The notes below the pieces were generated by a model. It made no database searches. It was given only the letters and a program-made list of their open reading frames with translations, and was not told where the DNA came from. Shown here piece by piece: positions 34,084 through 43,221 of a stretch of DNA of 64,000 nt. The stretch is from assembly GCA_945863875.1 (NCBI GenBank), contig CAMBBS010000024.1, forward strand, positions 1 to 64,000, given 5' to 3'. Both the position numbers and the translations under genes were made by a program. Source of the stretch: Desulfopila aestuarii DSM 18488 (GTDB lineage: Bacteria; Desulfobacterota; Desulfobulbia; Desulfobulbales; Desulfocapsaceae). Each line of letters opens with the position of its first letter. The stretch's first letter is position 1.

Positions 34084-35054
34084 TTCACCGCCTGTTGAAT
34101 CTGCTCGACAATCGTTTTCGCCTCCCCGCTCAGATCGGCGAGCACCGGGGCGGTGGCCTGCCGGAAAGCGGCGAGATCCGGCTCTTCTTCGATGACCATG
34201 CCGGCGGCTTTCAGTTCAGCCAGCTGTCTGGCTTCATTGTCACGGATGAACGACCGTCCCTGCAGGGAGGCATTGCGGGCGGCATCGAGAAATACCTTGC
34301 GGTCCGCTTCGGGCAGACCATCAATAAAAGCTTTGTTGCCGATAAAGACCAGCGCCGAATAGACGTGGCGGGAAAGAGTCAGATATTTTTGTCCTGCTTC
34401 GAGCAGTTTGGCGGCATGGATAACGGCGATCGGGTTTTCCTGCCCGTCGATGACCCCCTGCTGCAGGGCGGTAAATATCGGCCAGGCCATGGGCGTCGGA
34501 TTGGCACCGATGGCGCGCCAGATGGCCAGGTGCGTCGGGGCTTCCATGGTGCGGATCTTCATACCGGCCAGATCCTGCGGCGTTTTGATCACCTTTTTCG
34601 AGTTGGTGACGTTACGAAAACCGTTGTCAAGGAAGTGCAGCACGGTAAAACCCTGCCCGGCCAGACGTCCAGCCAGGTCCTGGCCTATCGGGCCGTCAAG
34701 GACGGTATCGGCTGCCTGGTAGGTGGGGAAGAGAAAGGGCATTTCCAGGGCTTTGATCTCGGGCACAAAGGCTTCGATCGGCCCGGTGGTGCAGACCGAC
34801 ATCTGCGTGGTGCCAAGCTGAATCTGCTGCAGAACCTGGGTTTCGGTGCCGAGAGCCCCGGAATGATGCACGACGATGTCATATTTCCCCGGCAGCTTGG
34901 TCTCTATTTCTTCCTTGAACCAGTTGGCCGCCTGGGTGTGGACAAAGGTCGGGTTGACCACGATGGCGATGTTGACGGTTGTTTTAGCAAGCGCCGTGCC
35001 GGCAGAAAAAGCAAGACAGGCAGCTAAAACCACAAAAGTTGTGCGGATACGCAT
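34080..35054 (-). CDS. dctP: TRAP transporter substrate-binding protein DctP
   Basis: The 324-aa protein has a signal peptide (TTFVVLAACLAFSAGTALA) and the DctP fold: FVHTQAANWFKEEIETKLPGKYDIVVHHSGALG, GMKIRTMEAPTHLAIWRAIGANPTPM with the conserved arginine that binds a carboxylate, and FTALQQGVIDGQENP. It delivers an organic acid anion to DctQM. AAGGAGG precedes the ATG. The aminotransferase gene 30 bases upstream suggests an amino- or keto-acid substrate, which is an inference. Confidence 0.92.
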   Translation of the reverse strand: MRIRTTFVVLAACLAFSAGTALAKTTVNIAIVVNPTFVHTQAANWFKEEIETKLPGKYDIVVHHSGALGTETQVLQQIQLGTTQMSVCTTGPIEAFVPEIKALEMPFLFPTYQAADTVLDGPIGQDLAGRLAGQGFTVLHFLDNGFRNVTNSKKVIKTPQDLAGMKIRTMEAPTHLAIWRAIGANPTPMAWPIFTALQQGVIDGQENPIAVIHAAKLLEAGQKYLTLSRHVYSALVFIGNKAFIDGLPEADRKVFLDAARNASLQGRSFIRDNEARQLAELKAAGMVIEEEPDLAAFRQATAPVLADLSGEAKTIVEQIQQAVK

Positions 35055-35083
35055 CTGGGCCTCCTTGGTACTGTGGTTGGTGG

Positions 35084-36412
35084 TTAAAGTACTTTAAGCC
35101 AGTCGCACACCCGGGCAATGGCTGTTAGCGGCTCCTGACAGTGGTGTTGCAGAAATTGCTCGTCAACCGGTTCGTCGGCCTTCAACTTGCAAACCTGGCC
35201 GAGGAGCTGGGAACCGTTGAAATTGACATAGGCCAGGCGGACGGTCAACTCTTCCCGCGGTTGGCCGAAAACGACACCCGGTAAAACAGCGACGCCGGTA
35301 TCTTCGAGTAATTGTTCACAAAATTCGACGCTGTCGGTGATGCCACGGGCCTGCAGCTGTGGCTTGTAGGCGGCAAAATCAGGGAAGAGGTAAAAGCCAC
35401 CCTCCGGCGCTAACACGTCGGCGCCGGCTGCCTGCAGCATGGCGGCCAGGTGTTTGCCGAGTGCGGCGAGAATTTTCCGGCTCTGCTCAAGGTATCGGTC
35501 GATATCCGCGTTTTGTTGAAAGGCCTTGATCGCCGCATACTGGATTGGCGCGCTGGTCGAGGTAAAGGTCTCACTGGCCACTGCGGTCATTGCCTCGAGC
35601 AGCCACCTAAGGCATTCGGGAAAAACGAAGAACCCCAGTCGCCAGCCGCCGGCGCCGCACCATTTGGAGAGGCCGCTGCTGAATATCGTTCCCTCCGGAT
35701 AAAACTGCATGATCGACTCATGGCTTCCTGTATGGTGCAGTTTGCCATAAATTTCGTCGGACAAGACAATAATTCTATATTTCCTGGCAACTTCGGCAAG
35801 TTCCTTGAGCTGGTCCAGGGAATAGGTCATGCCGGTCGGATTGGACGGATAATTCAAGATAAGGATTCTTGGCCGGCTCGGGTCTTTCCAGCACAATCTC
35901 TCCAGTTGATCCCCTGTCAATCGCCAGCCGTTTTGCGCTTTCGTCGGCAGGAAATGGATATGACGGCCGATGATCTGGGCCTGCGGGGCATAGGATACCC
36001 AGGCCGGGGTCGGAATGATCAGATCTCCATAATAGACAAGTTGAAGAATGAACATCAGCTCCTTGGAGCCTGGGCCGATGAGAACATTCTTTGGGGCGCA
36101 GTCGACATTCAGGGCGTGTTGATGGTGTGCGCAGACCGCCTGGCGCAGTTGATAGAGACCCTGGACAGCCAGGTAATCTTTTTCATGGGCGTGCAGTTTC
36201 AGCTCGTCGACGACGATTTGCGGCACGGGAAACGGGGATTGTCCCAGACCCATCTTGAAAATTTTCCGGCCATTGGCCAGGAGCTCGTTTGACCGTTCAT
36301 TGATCGCCACGGTCGGTGACGGGGTCAGGCCGCGGACATTGAGGTTTAAATGAACTTCCGGAGTCCAGCTGACTGCAACGCCGGGGGGTAAGCCGTTCGG
36401 TGGATTTTTCAT
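35084..36412 (-). CDS. Class I/II PLP-dependent aminotransferase
   Basis: The 442-aa protein has a fold-type I aminotransferase core: MGLGQSPFPVPQIVVDELKLH, ILNYPSNPTGMTYSLDQLKEL, VLSDEIYGKLHHTG and the PLP lysine in SSGLSKWCGAGGWRLGFFVFP. The first 35 residues are unlike the core and may be an extension or a wrong start; no good ribosome site is seen at the ATG. It precedes dctP by 30 bases on the same strand and is probably cotranscribed with the TRAP genes. The substrate is not readable from sequence. Confidence 0.85.
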   Translation of the reverse strand: MKNPPNGLPPGVAVSWTPEVHLNLNVRGLTPSPTVAINERSNELLANGRKIFKMGLGQSPFPVPQIVVDELKLHAHEKDYLAVQGLYQLRQAVCAHHQHALNVDCAPKNVLIGPGSKELMFILQLVYYGDLIIPTPAWVSYAPQAQIIGRHIHFLPTKAQNGWRLTGDQLERLCWKDPSRPRILILNYPSNPTGMTYSLDQLKELAEVARKYRIIVLSDEIYGKLHHTGSHESIMQFYPEGTIFSSGLSKWCGAGGWRLGFFVFPECLRWLLEAMTAVASETFTSTSAPIQYAAIKAFQQNADIDRYLEQSRKILAALGKHLAAMLQAAGADVLAPEGGFYLFPDFAAYKPQLQARGITDSVEFCEQLLEDTGVAVLPGVVFGQPREELTVRLAYVNFNGSQLLGQVCKLKADEPVDEQFLQHHCQEPLTAIARVCDWLKVL

Positions 36413-36559
36413 GGCCGTTCAAAGGGTGGTTTTTGTCTGTTTAGCCTCAACGGGAGTGAACAAGAATCCTTCTATCGAGCAGGCTGTACCAGGTTATCGG
36501 AATACGGCCGGGCCTTCCTGGCGGATAAAAGTGCAGTATGTCGCGCCGGGACATGGATA

Positions 36560-36690
36560 TTGCGCATTATTTTCCGTTCAACACTTTTTTCCGGTATTTG
36601 GTCACAAACACCAGATGGACGTGCATATTGAAAACGCAATGTCTTCCGGTTCGAATGTCGTTGTTTGTCTCCACAGACCAATGTATAATT
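36560..36690 (-). pseudogene. IS200/IS605 tnpA N-terminal fragment (copy 2)
   Basis: On the minus strand a GTG-started frame reads ETNNDIRTGRHCVFNMHV followed by HLVFVTKYRKKVLNGK and a stop, the intact N-terminus of an IS200/IS605 TnpA. Nothing of the catalytic part follows. It is a clean remnant and supports the identification of copy 1. Confidence 0.75.
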
Positions 36691-36760
36691 TACCTTATGA
36701 AGATACGCAAGGCATTTAAGCAGAGACTGAAGGTCAAACAAGTTCAGCAGCAATTGTTCC
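36573..36760 (+). repeat. IS605 centre repeat, copy 2
   Basis: Direct repeat partner of 32030-32215. The two bracket the aminotransferase-TRAP block of about 4.4 kb. Identity stops sharply on both sides. Confidence 0.75.
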
Positions 36761-36930
36761 GCCAGCAGCAGGAATCCACCAAGGCAACTGCCCGGAAGCG
36801 TATGCACATGCGCCGGTGCTGGTGGAATCCTCGGCCTTCAGGCCGGGGAAAATGTCAAAGTGTACACTCCTCATGGTTTCTCACTATCAGGGTCAGGTGC
36901 AGCGGGTTGCAGACAGGGTGTATCATATGA
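36697..36930 (+). pseudogene. IS605 tnpB N-terminal fragment joined to element right end
   Basis: From the ATG at 36697 the frame begins MKIRKAFKQRLKVKQ, the start of IS605-type TnpB, and within about 40 codons passes into the hairpin TCGGCCTTCAGGCCGGGG, which resembles an IS605 right end. The RuvC nuclease body is missing. This looks like an internally deleted element. Confidence 0.6.
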
Positions 36931-36961
36931 TGGATGGACAATTGCAGCGCCTCCGTTGATG

Positions 36962-38050
36962 GTTCAGCTGGGCGACAGGACGATTTCCTTTTGGCCCTTG
37001 TCTGGCAAAAGGCCAAGAGTCTGCAGATCCGGTCGGTCGTATCTGCGGGAGACGATTTGGGCGCCTCGGCATTGGATGGATAAAGACGGGTCGCCCTGTA
37101 TTTTTAGAAAGAAGGTGTGACATCGGCAGGATATGTCATCGGGCACCCGGTGCAGATCAAGGAGCACCTGTTGATTAGTTACCTGCATCGCAGCCAGTTG
37201 GCAAACCGCTGTCTGTTGCCAGCAGCTGTCGAGGTTTTCGGCTAAAAGAGAGTCGACTCGTGCTGCCGTGGCAAGTAAGAAATCTGCCCAACGATCTATG
37301 ACTCCATTGTTTCCGGCTGGTTCCAGGCAACCGGCGAGGTGCCCCTTTCCAGCAGGCCGACGCCGCATTCCCAGGTAATTTTTTTCATGCAGGGGTGGGG
37401 CCATATTGCCTGGCCCGGGAAAAATCAGTGACCACATAGTCAATGCCATACCCATGCAGGAGGGCCTGCATTGATTTTTTACCGTTGCCGAAACTGTGGT
37501 GCAGAGCCGGGGGGATGAACAGTCGCGGCCGAGCCGGCAGGTTGTTGTGGGCAAGCAGGGTGCCGAAGGCCTCAAGGTGACTGCGGAGGATCTGTTCGCT
37601 GCGCATGGTGCCATTGCTGTCATGGAACTCGGATCGATCCATCAGGCCATCCTGCCAGAATTCATGGCACAGGCCATGCATGGCTATTTCCAGAGTATCC
37701 TGGTGGTTGTAAAGGTAGCGCGCCGTTTCATCGAGCCATTTCCCCTGATTGATGTGGTTGTCCCAGCCACTGCCCAGCCAGGTGGCCCCGGCAATATCTT
37801 TCAAGAGGTTGGTGCGACCCCATTCGCCCAGGACCATGCCGAGGGCGACACGCATGTGCAGTTTTTTGCCGAGCCGGTCAAGAGCGCGGTAGTCGTCCAG
37901 GCAATGGCGTCTGGTGAAACCGGTACGAAAAGGTTGCTTGTCCGCCGAGCCATCCGCTCCCTGCCACCAGCCGACATCTTCGATGACGAGAAAGATCGGC
38001 ATGGGAAGGGAAATAGTTATGTTATTCAGTGCTACCTGCAACGTACTCAC
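36962..38050 (-). pseudogene. Frameshifted polysaccharide deacetylase-like gene
   Basis: The first 221 codons (GTG 38050) read as a NodB/DUF2334-like deacetylase: MPIFLVIEDVGWW, then a DDYRALDRLGKKLHMRVALGMVLGEW stretch and IAMHGLCHEFW with a candidate metal-binding histidine. The frame stops at 37385. Sense continues in a second frame (KKITWECGVGLLERGTSPVAW) and then a third (VIDRWADFLLATAARVDSLL to DLQTLGLLPDKGQKEIV). Two frameshifts are therefore needed for one protein of about 360 aa. A sequencing error could cause this, but the neighbour gene is also broken, which favours real decay. Its start overlaps the FemAB-like gene stop. Confidence 0.6.
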
Positions 38051-39094
38051 CTGTATATCCAGCTAGAGGCTGATCCAGCGCCTTTTGGCCGGTCCATGCC
38101 GTCTGGATGCCTCGAGTTCCATCGCTTTCCAGGTGTTTTTTCCAGAGATTCCGCATGGGGCTTCCAGATCGCCGGCCTCAGGGAGAAAACATGCCAGACC
38201 AGCGGTTGCTTTTCCGCACCCCATTGGTTCTTGAAACGAAAGGTAGAGGCCGTTGGCGAAGCCCTGCCAAAGTCAAACCACCGACAACCGGTTGCGGTGC
38301 CGTACTCGAGCATGGTCCAGTACAGGAGCATGTTTGGACAGGAAGGCCGCCATCGGCGCAGTGACGATGCCCAGGGGTTATACAGGGTGGAATTGTGCCT
38401 GAAAACAATGGCTGCGGCGGCGGGGAGGATGCCGATAAATAGTACCACGAGCCTGGCGTGTTGTGCACTGTCGGCAAGCAGTTTCATAATAAGGGCGGGA
38501 TCGTGCACCGGAGAGCCCAGATTGCGCATGTTTTCCGAGAAGACCGCAAAAAAGTCATTGAAAAGTTCGATGCCGCCGGTTTGCGCGACGCAGCCGCATT
38601 TGCGTGCCTTACGCACCTGATTGCGAACCTTGGCCGAAAGCAGCGACCACAGCATTTCAGAAGACTCGGCCAGGGGGCGCAGCAGGCCGGTCATGAAGGT
38701 ATGGGCGGTATGCTCCCGGCACGCAGTTATTTCCTGTGCCGGTTCATGCACAGCGCCATCGCCCGCCTGGCGCAGTTCCACATGGGCGGCGCCGACTTCG
38801 GTTGCAAGTTCGAGGGCCGCGGCGAGCAATTGATTACGGGCAGGGGCATCCTCGGCGACCATGCCGGCAGCATCGGTATAGGGCAGGGAAATAAGGCGTT
38901 TTTCCCCGTTTTCCGCCTTGCTCGAGGCCAGTCGAAAAATCGGCAACCGATACGTTGCCGCAAGAATCTCCCCCCCAGCCATAACGATGAGAAAAGATCG
39001 CCGTACTGTTTTTCTTGACGTATGCATCCCATACCGGTTGGGTTATGTTCTGTAAAAGTAAAGCCATTTCAAATTGATAATTCTTTTTTGACAT
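38047..39094 (-). pseudogene. Frameshifted FemAB-like (GNAT) gene
   Basis: The long frame carries a FemAB/GNAT C-terminal part: LISLPYTDAAGMVAED, MLWSLLSAKVRNQVRKARKCG, and WFDFGRASPTASTFRFKNQWG, as in the exosortase/PEP-CTERM-associated FemAB family. The natural N-terminus lies in another frame: MSKKNYQFEMALLLQN, then WDAYVKKNSTAIFSHRYGW, from ATG 39094. The switch is near 38970, where about 15 family residues also appear to be missing. Family members are thought to act in exopolysaccharide or envelope assembly. Confidence 0.6.
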
Positions 39095-39240
39095 ATCGAA
39101 GCGGTAAAACTCAGTGCTCTTATAGGAAAACACTATTGGAGGTTTGCCGGTCATCGAAACAAGCAATTTGTATTCTCTCCAGCGAATAGTATAGTTCGTC
39201 GCATAAGATTAACCAGAACTCAAAAGAGTTATATCACCTT

Positions 39241-40164
39241 ATGTATCTGACAACCGACCAACCTATCGTCTGCCGCAGCGCTCATCTTATGCCTTCCTTT
39301 GGGGTGGAAACGCTTCTGGAAAAAGGCAGCGGTGAGCTGAATGAGGATGTGCTGCTTGAGGCGGAAGACCTGTTTGGTGTATTTGATGGGGCCACCAGCC
39401 TCGACAGCCGACGCTTTGATGATGGTCTGACCGGGGGCTTGCTGGCGGCGCAAACGGCGGCGCGTGCTTTTCAGCGGGAACGGGCCAGCCTGTCCCGGCT
39501 GGCGGAAGAAGCAAATAACAGCATTCGCAACGCCCTGCGGCAGCAACAGGTCTCCATGGAGGAGCGGCATCGACTCTGGTCGACGAGCATGGCGGTGGTG
39601 CGGATGGGGGTGAATCGTCTGGAATACTGTCAGACCGGTGATGCCCTTATTGTTCTCCTGTACAATGACGGCACCTACAGGGTGGTGACCCCGGATCTTG
39701 ATATCGATCGGGAAACGCTGCAGCTGTGGCAGAACTGCCGGATAGCGCGGTCTGCTTCAATTCATGAGGTGCTCGCCGAGCAGATTCAGTGGGTTCGGTT
39801 GCAGATGAACGTCAGTTACGGCGTGCTGAACGGCGAACCCGAAGCGCTTGATTTTCTTCGTCACGGTTATGAAGAACTGGACAATGTCAGTGATATCCTC
39901 CTCTTTACCGACGGGCTTTTCCTGCCTCGGGAAAATCCATTGGAGGACAGCGACTGGCGCTCTTTTGTAAATCTCTATCGTCAGGGCGGCCTGCAGGCTG
40001 TGCGTGATCATGTGCGTTGTCTGCAGTGCCAGGATCCGACATTAAAAAAATATCCCCGCTTCAAGCTGCACGATGACATAGCCGCCGTGGCCATCAAGCT
40101 TCGGCATCCTCCCTTTAAGAAGATTTCTACGGCAGAGCCACCAGCAGAAAGCAGAACAAGCTAA
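39241..40164 (+). CDS. PP2C-like protein phosphatase
   Basis: The 307-aa cytoplasmic protein shows the PP2C metal-binding layout: KGSGELNEDVLL, LFGVFDGATSLDSR, LEYCQTGDALIVLL, ILLFTDGLF and, near the end, LHDDIAAVAIKL. These aspartates match the two-metal centre of PPM phosphatases such as PrpC and Stp. The first 20 residues and the linker are not recognised. No kinase gene is next to it. The last 38 bases overlap the convergent bioN gene. Substrate unknown. Confidence 0.75.
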   Translation: MYLTTDQPIVCRSAHLMPSFGVETLLEKGSGELNEDVLLEAEDLFGVFDGATSLDSRRFDDGLTGGLLAAQTAARAFQRERASLSRLAEEANNSIRNALRQQQVSMEERHRLWSTSMAVVRMGVNRLEYCQTGDALIVLLYNDGTYRVVTPDLDIDRETLQLWQNCRIARSASIHEVLAEQIQWVRLQMNVSYGVLNGEPEALDFLRHGYEELDNVSDILLFTDGLFLPRENPLEDSDWRSFVNLYRQGGLQAVRDHVRCLQCQDPTLKKYPRFKLHDDIAAVAIKLRHPPFKKISTAEPPAESRTS

Positions 40165-40882
40165 GAAAACCCAGGGCCGACCAGTCCCTGGCCGTCACCT
40201 GCCACTGGTGGGTTGTGCCGTGCAGGCCGTAGCAGCGGGCTTCCATGGCCGAGGCCAGCCGGTCGGCGGTGACAAAGGTGCGGCGGAGCAGGGGCATGCC
40301 GAGAAAGGTAAGCCGGCGCAGCGGATTACGGCGATTGTCGATACTTCGGGCGCGGAGAGCCAGGTCGAGTTCCGCCGACTGGGTGAGGATGACCGGAATG
40401 AAACGCACCAGCAGGCCGATCATCGTTGCCACCTGCCGGTGCGGAATACCGGGAATCGGCCGAAGAAACCATGCAACGGCGGAACGGATATGTGACGGCC
40501 GGGTGGTAAAGGTCACCAGCAGGGCAAAGAGGGCAATGACCAGGAGCCTGCCGGCGAAAAGCAGCCCGATAAAGACACCCTGGCGGGTGGCCGGAAACCA
40601 GGACGATTCGATAAGCAGATCCCCCGGAGTGGTCAGGGTCCTGGTCAGCAGGACGCAGGCGAGCAGGACCAGATACCATTTCATGCCGAATAGGCAGCGC
40701 AGCGGTGAACATTTGCCCAGGGCAAGCAGGAACAGGGCGGTAAAAAACGCCAGGACCAGGGCTGACATGTTGGCATTTATGGTGAGGATACTGACGGCAA
40801 CCAGGCCGGCCAGTTTTATCCGGGCATCAAGTTGATGCAGCAGGGTGTCGTTGTGCCGGAAGCCGAACGCTATCGCAACCAT
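40127..40882 (-). CDS. bioN: ECF transporter transmembrane (T) component, BioN-like
   Basis: The 251-aa protein has five to six helices and the EcfT/CbiQ features LHQLDARIKLAGLVAVSILTI near the start and the coupling motif region ELDLALRARSID, with the A-R-[SG] signature that contacts the ATPase. It belongs to the biotin ECF system because it lies directly downstream of bioM and bioY. The start overlaps the bioM stop by 13 bases. Confidence 0.88.
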   Translation of the reverse strand: MVAIAFGFRHNDTLLHQLDARIKLAGLVAVSILTINANMSALVLAFFTALFLLALGKCSPLRCLFGMKWYLVLLACVLLTRTLTTPGDLLIESSWFPATRQGVFIGLLFAGRLLVIALFALLVTFTTRPSHIRSAVAWFLRPIPGIPHRQVATMIGLLVRFIPVILTQSAELDLALRARSIDNRRNPLRRLTFLGMPLLRRTFVTADRLASAMEARCYGLHGTTHQWQVTARDWSALGFLSLFCFLLVALP

Positions 40883-41619
40883 GACTCGACCACCCCTCCC
40901 AGTCTGACAGCGGCGGGAAGGCGCACACCATAGGCCTCGGCCTCGAGCACCACCTGGTGCGGCGGTCCGTCGGCGGCGATCCGGCCCTCCTGCAAAATGA
41001 TCAGTCTATCGGCATGGGCCAGAACCTTTTCCAGATCGTGGACGCAGACGATAATAGTGGTACCTGCTTTGTGCAGGGCGACGATCTGGGCCAGGATCTG
41101 CCGGACGCCATCATAATCGAGATTGGCAAAGGGCTCATCGAGAACAATCACCTCCGGCTGCATGGCCAGAACCCCGGCGATGGCCAGGCGGCGTTTTTCT
41201 CCGCCGGACAAAAGATGCGGGCTTCTCTCCGCCATCGCCTCAAGGCCGACGAGGTCCAGGGCGGCGGCGACACTCTCCGTTATCTTTTCACGCGGCCAGT
41301 TAAGATTTTCCGGGCCGAAGGCCGCGTCGTCGTAGACGGTTTCGCCGACGATCTGACTGTCGGCATCCTGAAAGACCATGCCGACCATCCGCCGGGCACG
41401 CAGGAGATCGTCCTCTACCGGCACCCCGTTCAGCCGCACCGTCCCGGCCAGGGGCTTGAGCAGTCCGTTGAGATGTTTGAGCAGGGTGCTTTTCCCGGCG
41501 CCATTGGCTCCGGCGAGAACAACAAACGACCCGCGGGCGATGGTCAGGTTGATCTGCTGCAGGCCGATATGGCCATCGGCATAGCTGTGCGACAATCCAC
41601 TGATCTCGATAATGTTCAT
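40870..41619 (-). CDS. bioM: ECF transporter ATPase, BioM-like
   Basis: The 249-aa ABC ATPase has Walker A GANGAGKSTLL, the signature HLLSGGEKRRLAIAGVLA and Walker B EVIVLDEPFANLD. It resembles CbiO/EcfA/BioM ATPases with a compact C-terminus. In the bioY-bioM-bioN order it powers biotin uptake. The ribosome site is GGGGAT before the ATG. Confidence 0.9.
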   Translation of the reverse strand: MNIIEISGLSHSYADGHIGLQQINLTIARGSFVVLAGANGAGKSTLLKHLNGLLKPLAGTVRLNGVPVEDDLLRARRMVGMVFQDADSQIVGETVYDDAAFGPENLNWPREKITESVAAALDLVGLEAMAERSPHLLSGGEKRRLAIAGVLAMQPEVIVLDEPFANLDYDGVRQILAQIVALHKAGTTIIVCVHDLEKVLAHADRLIILQEGRIAADGPPHQVVLEAEAYGVRLPAAVRLGGVVESWLR

Positions 41620-41634
41620 TAATCCCCGCCGCGC

Positions 41635-42210
41635 TTATTGTCCCGACCCGGCCGGCGTAGCAAGCCGGCCGTCTCGCCGGGCAATGCCCAGCAGCGGCCG
41701 GACACTTTTGACTATGGTAAAGGCGGCACCAATCTTTACGATGTCGCCGATGATAAAGGGGTACATGCCGACGGCCAAAGCTTTGCCAAAGCTGATGCCG
41801 AGCAGGGTCTTCAGCCAGGTAACGCCGATAACATAGATAAGCAGGCCGCCGATGATCATCGCGAGGATTTCCGCCACCGGTTGCTGTCTTGACGATTCCG
41901 AGATTTTACCGACCAACCAGGCGGCGGCCAGGAAACCGAAGAGGTAGCCGCCCCTCGGGCCAAACAAATGGCCCAGCCCGCCTCCGCCGCCGGCAAAGAC
42001 CGGCAATCCCACTGCCCCGGCGAGCAGATAGACGGCAACGGCGGCGCTGCCCCAGCTGCTGCCAAGAAGAAGGGCCGCCACCAGCACAAAGAGATTCTGC
42101 AGGACGATGGGCACCGGGCCGATGGGTATTACCAGATAGCCGCCGACGGCGATCAGTGCGGCCATCAGGGAGGCTATTACCAGTTTATGCAGGTCGAGAC
42201 GCTCGTTCAT
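41635..42210 (-). CDS. bioY: Biotin transporter substrate-binding component BioY
   Basis: The 191-aa protein has six helices and the BioY motifs GPVPIVLQNLFVLVAALLLG, GLPVFAGGGGGLGHLFGPRGGYLFGF and FIIGDIVKIGAAF. It is the S-component that binds biotin at the membrane. I choose ATG 42210, with AAGGAT upstream, rather than the longer track ORF that runs into birA. It stands between birA and bioM. Confidence 0.92.
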   Translation of the reverse strand: MNERLDLHKLVIASLMAALIAVGGYLVIPIGPVPIVLQNLFVLVAALLLGSSWGSAAVAVYLLAGAVGLPVFAGGGGGLGHLFGPRGGYLFGFLAAAWLVGKISESSRQQPVAEILAMIIGGLLIYVIGVTWLKTLLGISFGKALAVGMYPFIIGDIVKIGAAFTIVKSVRPLLGIARRDGRLATPAGSGQ

Positions 42211-42284
42211 GGGATTATCCTTAAGTGTATTTTTTATTATTGAAGGGGCTCCGGGTACCAACAGTCCGGCAGTGCATCTCCGGT

Positions 42285-43208
42285 TCAGGAGGAATGAAAA
42301 CAATCGCCGTAAAAGACGGTATGGTGCGAACCGTCGGCCATTTCGAGGATCAGGCCACCGTCCTCGTCCATATCGACGGCCAGCCCTTCACAGCTGTCAC
42401 GAATGGTGACAATCTTTACCCGTCGCCCGAGGGTGACGGTCTTGGCTTTCCAGCCGGCAATGATTGCCGACCGGGAGAAGACGGCCATCTGTCGTTCAAA
42501 ACGATCAAGAAAATCGGCGAGCAGCAGGGCGCGATTGACCCGTCGACCGGTGAGCTGCAGCGCGGAAACCGCCGGTTTGTCGGCGATCTCCGGCCGGTTG
42601 TTCAGGTTGAGACCGATGCCGACGTTGACAAAGGCGATCTGGTCGGCTTCAATCTCCAGCTGTGACAAGATACCGGCGATCTTGCAGTCATCGACCAGCA
42701 CATCGTTTGGCCACTTCACCTGGGCGGCGATGCCGCAGCACTCGGCCAGGGTCTCCACCAGGGCGAGGGCAACGGCGAAATTGACCACCGGGGCTTCCCT
42801 TGGGACGAGGGAAGGCCGCAGAATGAGGGAAAAATACAGGCCGCCCTCCTCCGATTGCCACAGCCGCTGCAGCCGCCCCCGTCCTGTCGTCTGGCGGTCG
42901 GCGACCACCACGGTATACGCCGGACAGCCTTCGCGGGCGAGAGCCGTGGCGCGGTTCATGGTCGAATCCACTTCCGGGTAATAGTGCATGCGGGACGAAC
43001 GTTCCCCAAACAACCATGGGAAAGGAACTTCGGGAAGAGATAACAGCCGGTATCCCTTGGGGCCGGCTTCTATCTCGGTGCCGCTCTCTTTCAGCTGGCC
43101 GATCTGTTTCCAGATCGCCACCCGGGAGACCTGAAGGCGACGGCTGATCTCCTCGCCTGAAAGGGGTTCCGGGGACTCTCGCAGCATGGTCAATATTTTC
43201 TCTTTCAT
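42285..43208 (-). CDS. birA: Bifunctional biotin ligase/biotin operon repressor
   Basis: The 307-aa protein has an N-terminal winged helix (KEKILTMLRESPEPLSGEEISRRLQVSRVAIWKQIGQLKESG), then the ligase core with TTGRGRLQRLWQSEEGGLYFS (biotin and AMP loop) and KWPNDVLVDDCKIAGILSQLE, and the C-terminal cap. It attaches biotin to carboxylase carriers and represses transcription. The start at ATG 43208 follows from the domain edge. A palindrome matching a BirA operator lies just upstream, so birA-bioYMN is probably self-regulated. Confidence 0.93.
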   Translation of the reverse strand: MKEKILTMLRESPEPLSGEEISRRLQVSRVAIWKQIGQLKESGTEIEAGPKGYRLLSLPEVPFPWLFGERSSRMHYYPEVDSTMNRATALAREGCPAYTVVVADRQTTGRGRLQRLWQSEEGGLYFSLILRPSLVPREAPVVNFAVALALVETLAECCGIAAQVKWPNDVLVDDCKIAGILSQLEIEADQIAFVNVGIGLNLNNRPEIADKPAVSALQLTGRRVNRALLLADFLDRFERQMAVFSRSAIIAGWKAKTVTLGRRVKIVTIRDSCEGLAVDMDEDGGLILEMADGSHHTVFYGDCFHSS

Positions 43209-43221
43209 CTCTGTACCAGTT

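Noticed and set aside
37496-38620. 374-aa plus-strand ORF
   Set aside because: It covers both decayed genes in antisense. It stays open by chance and has no family features, whereas the minus-strand frames read as known families.
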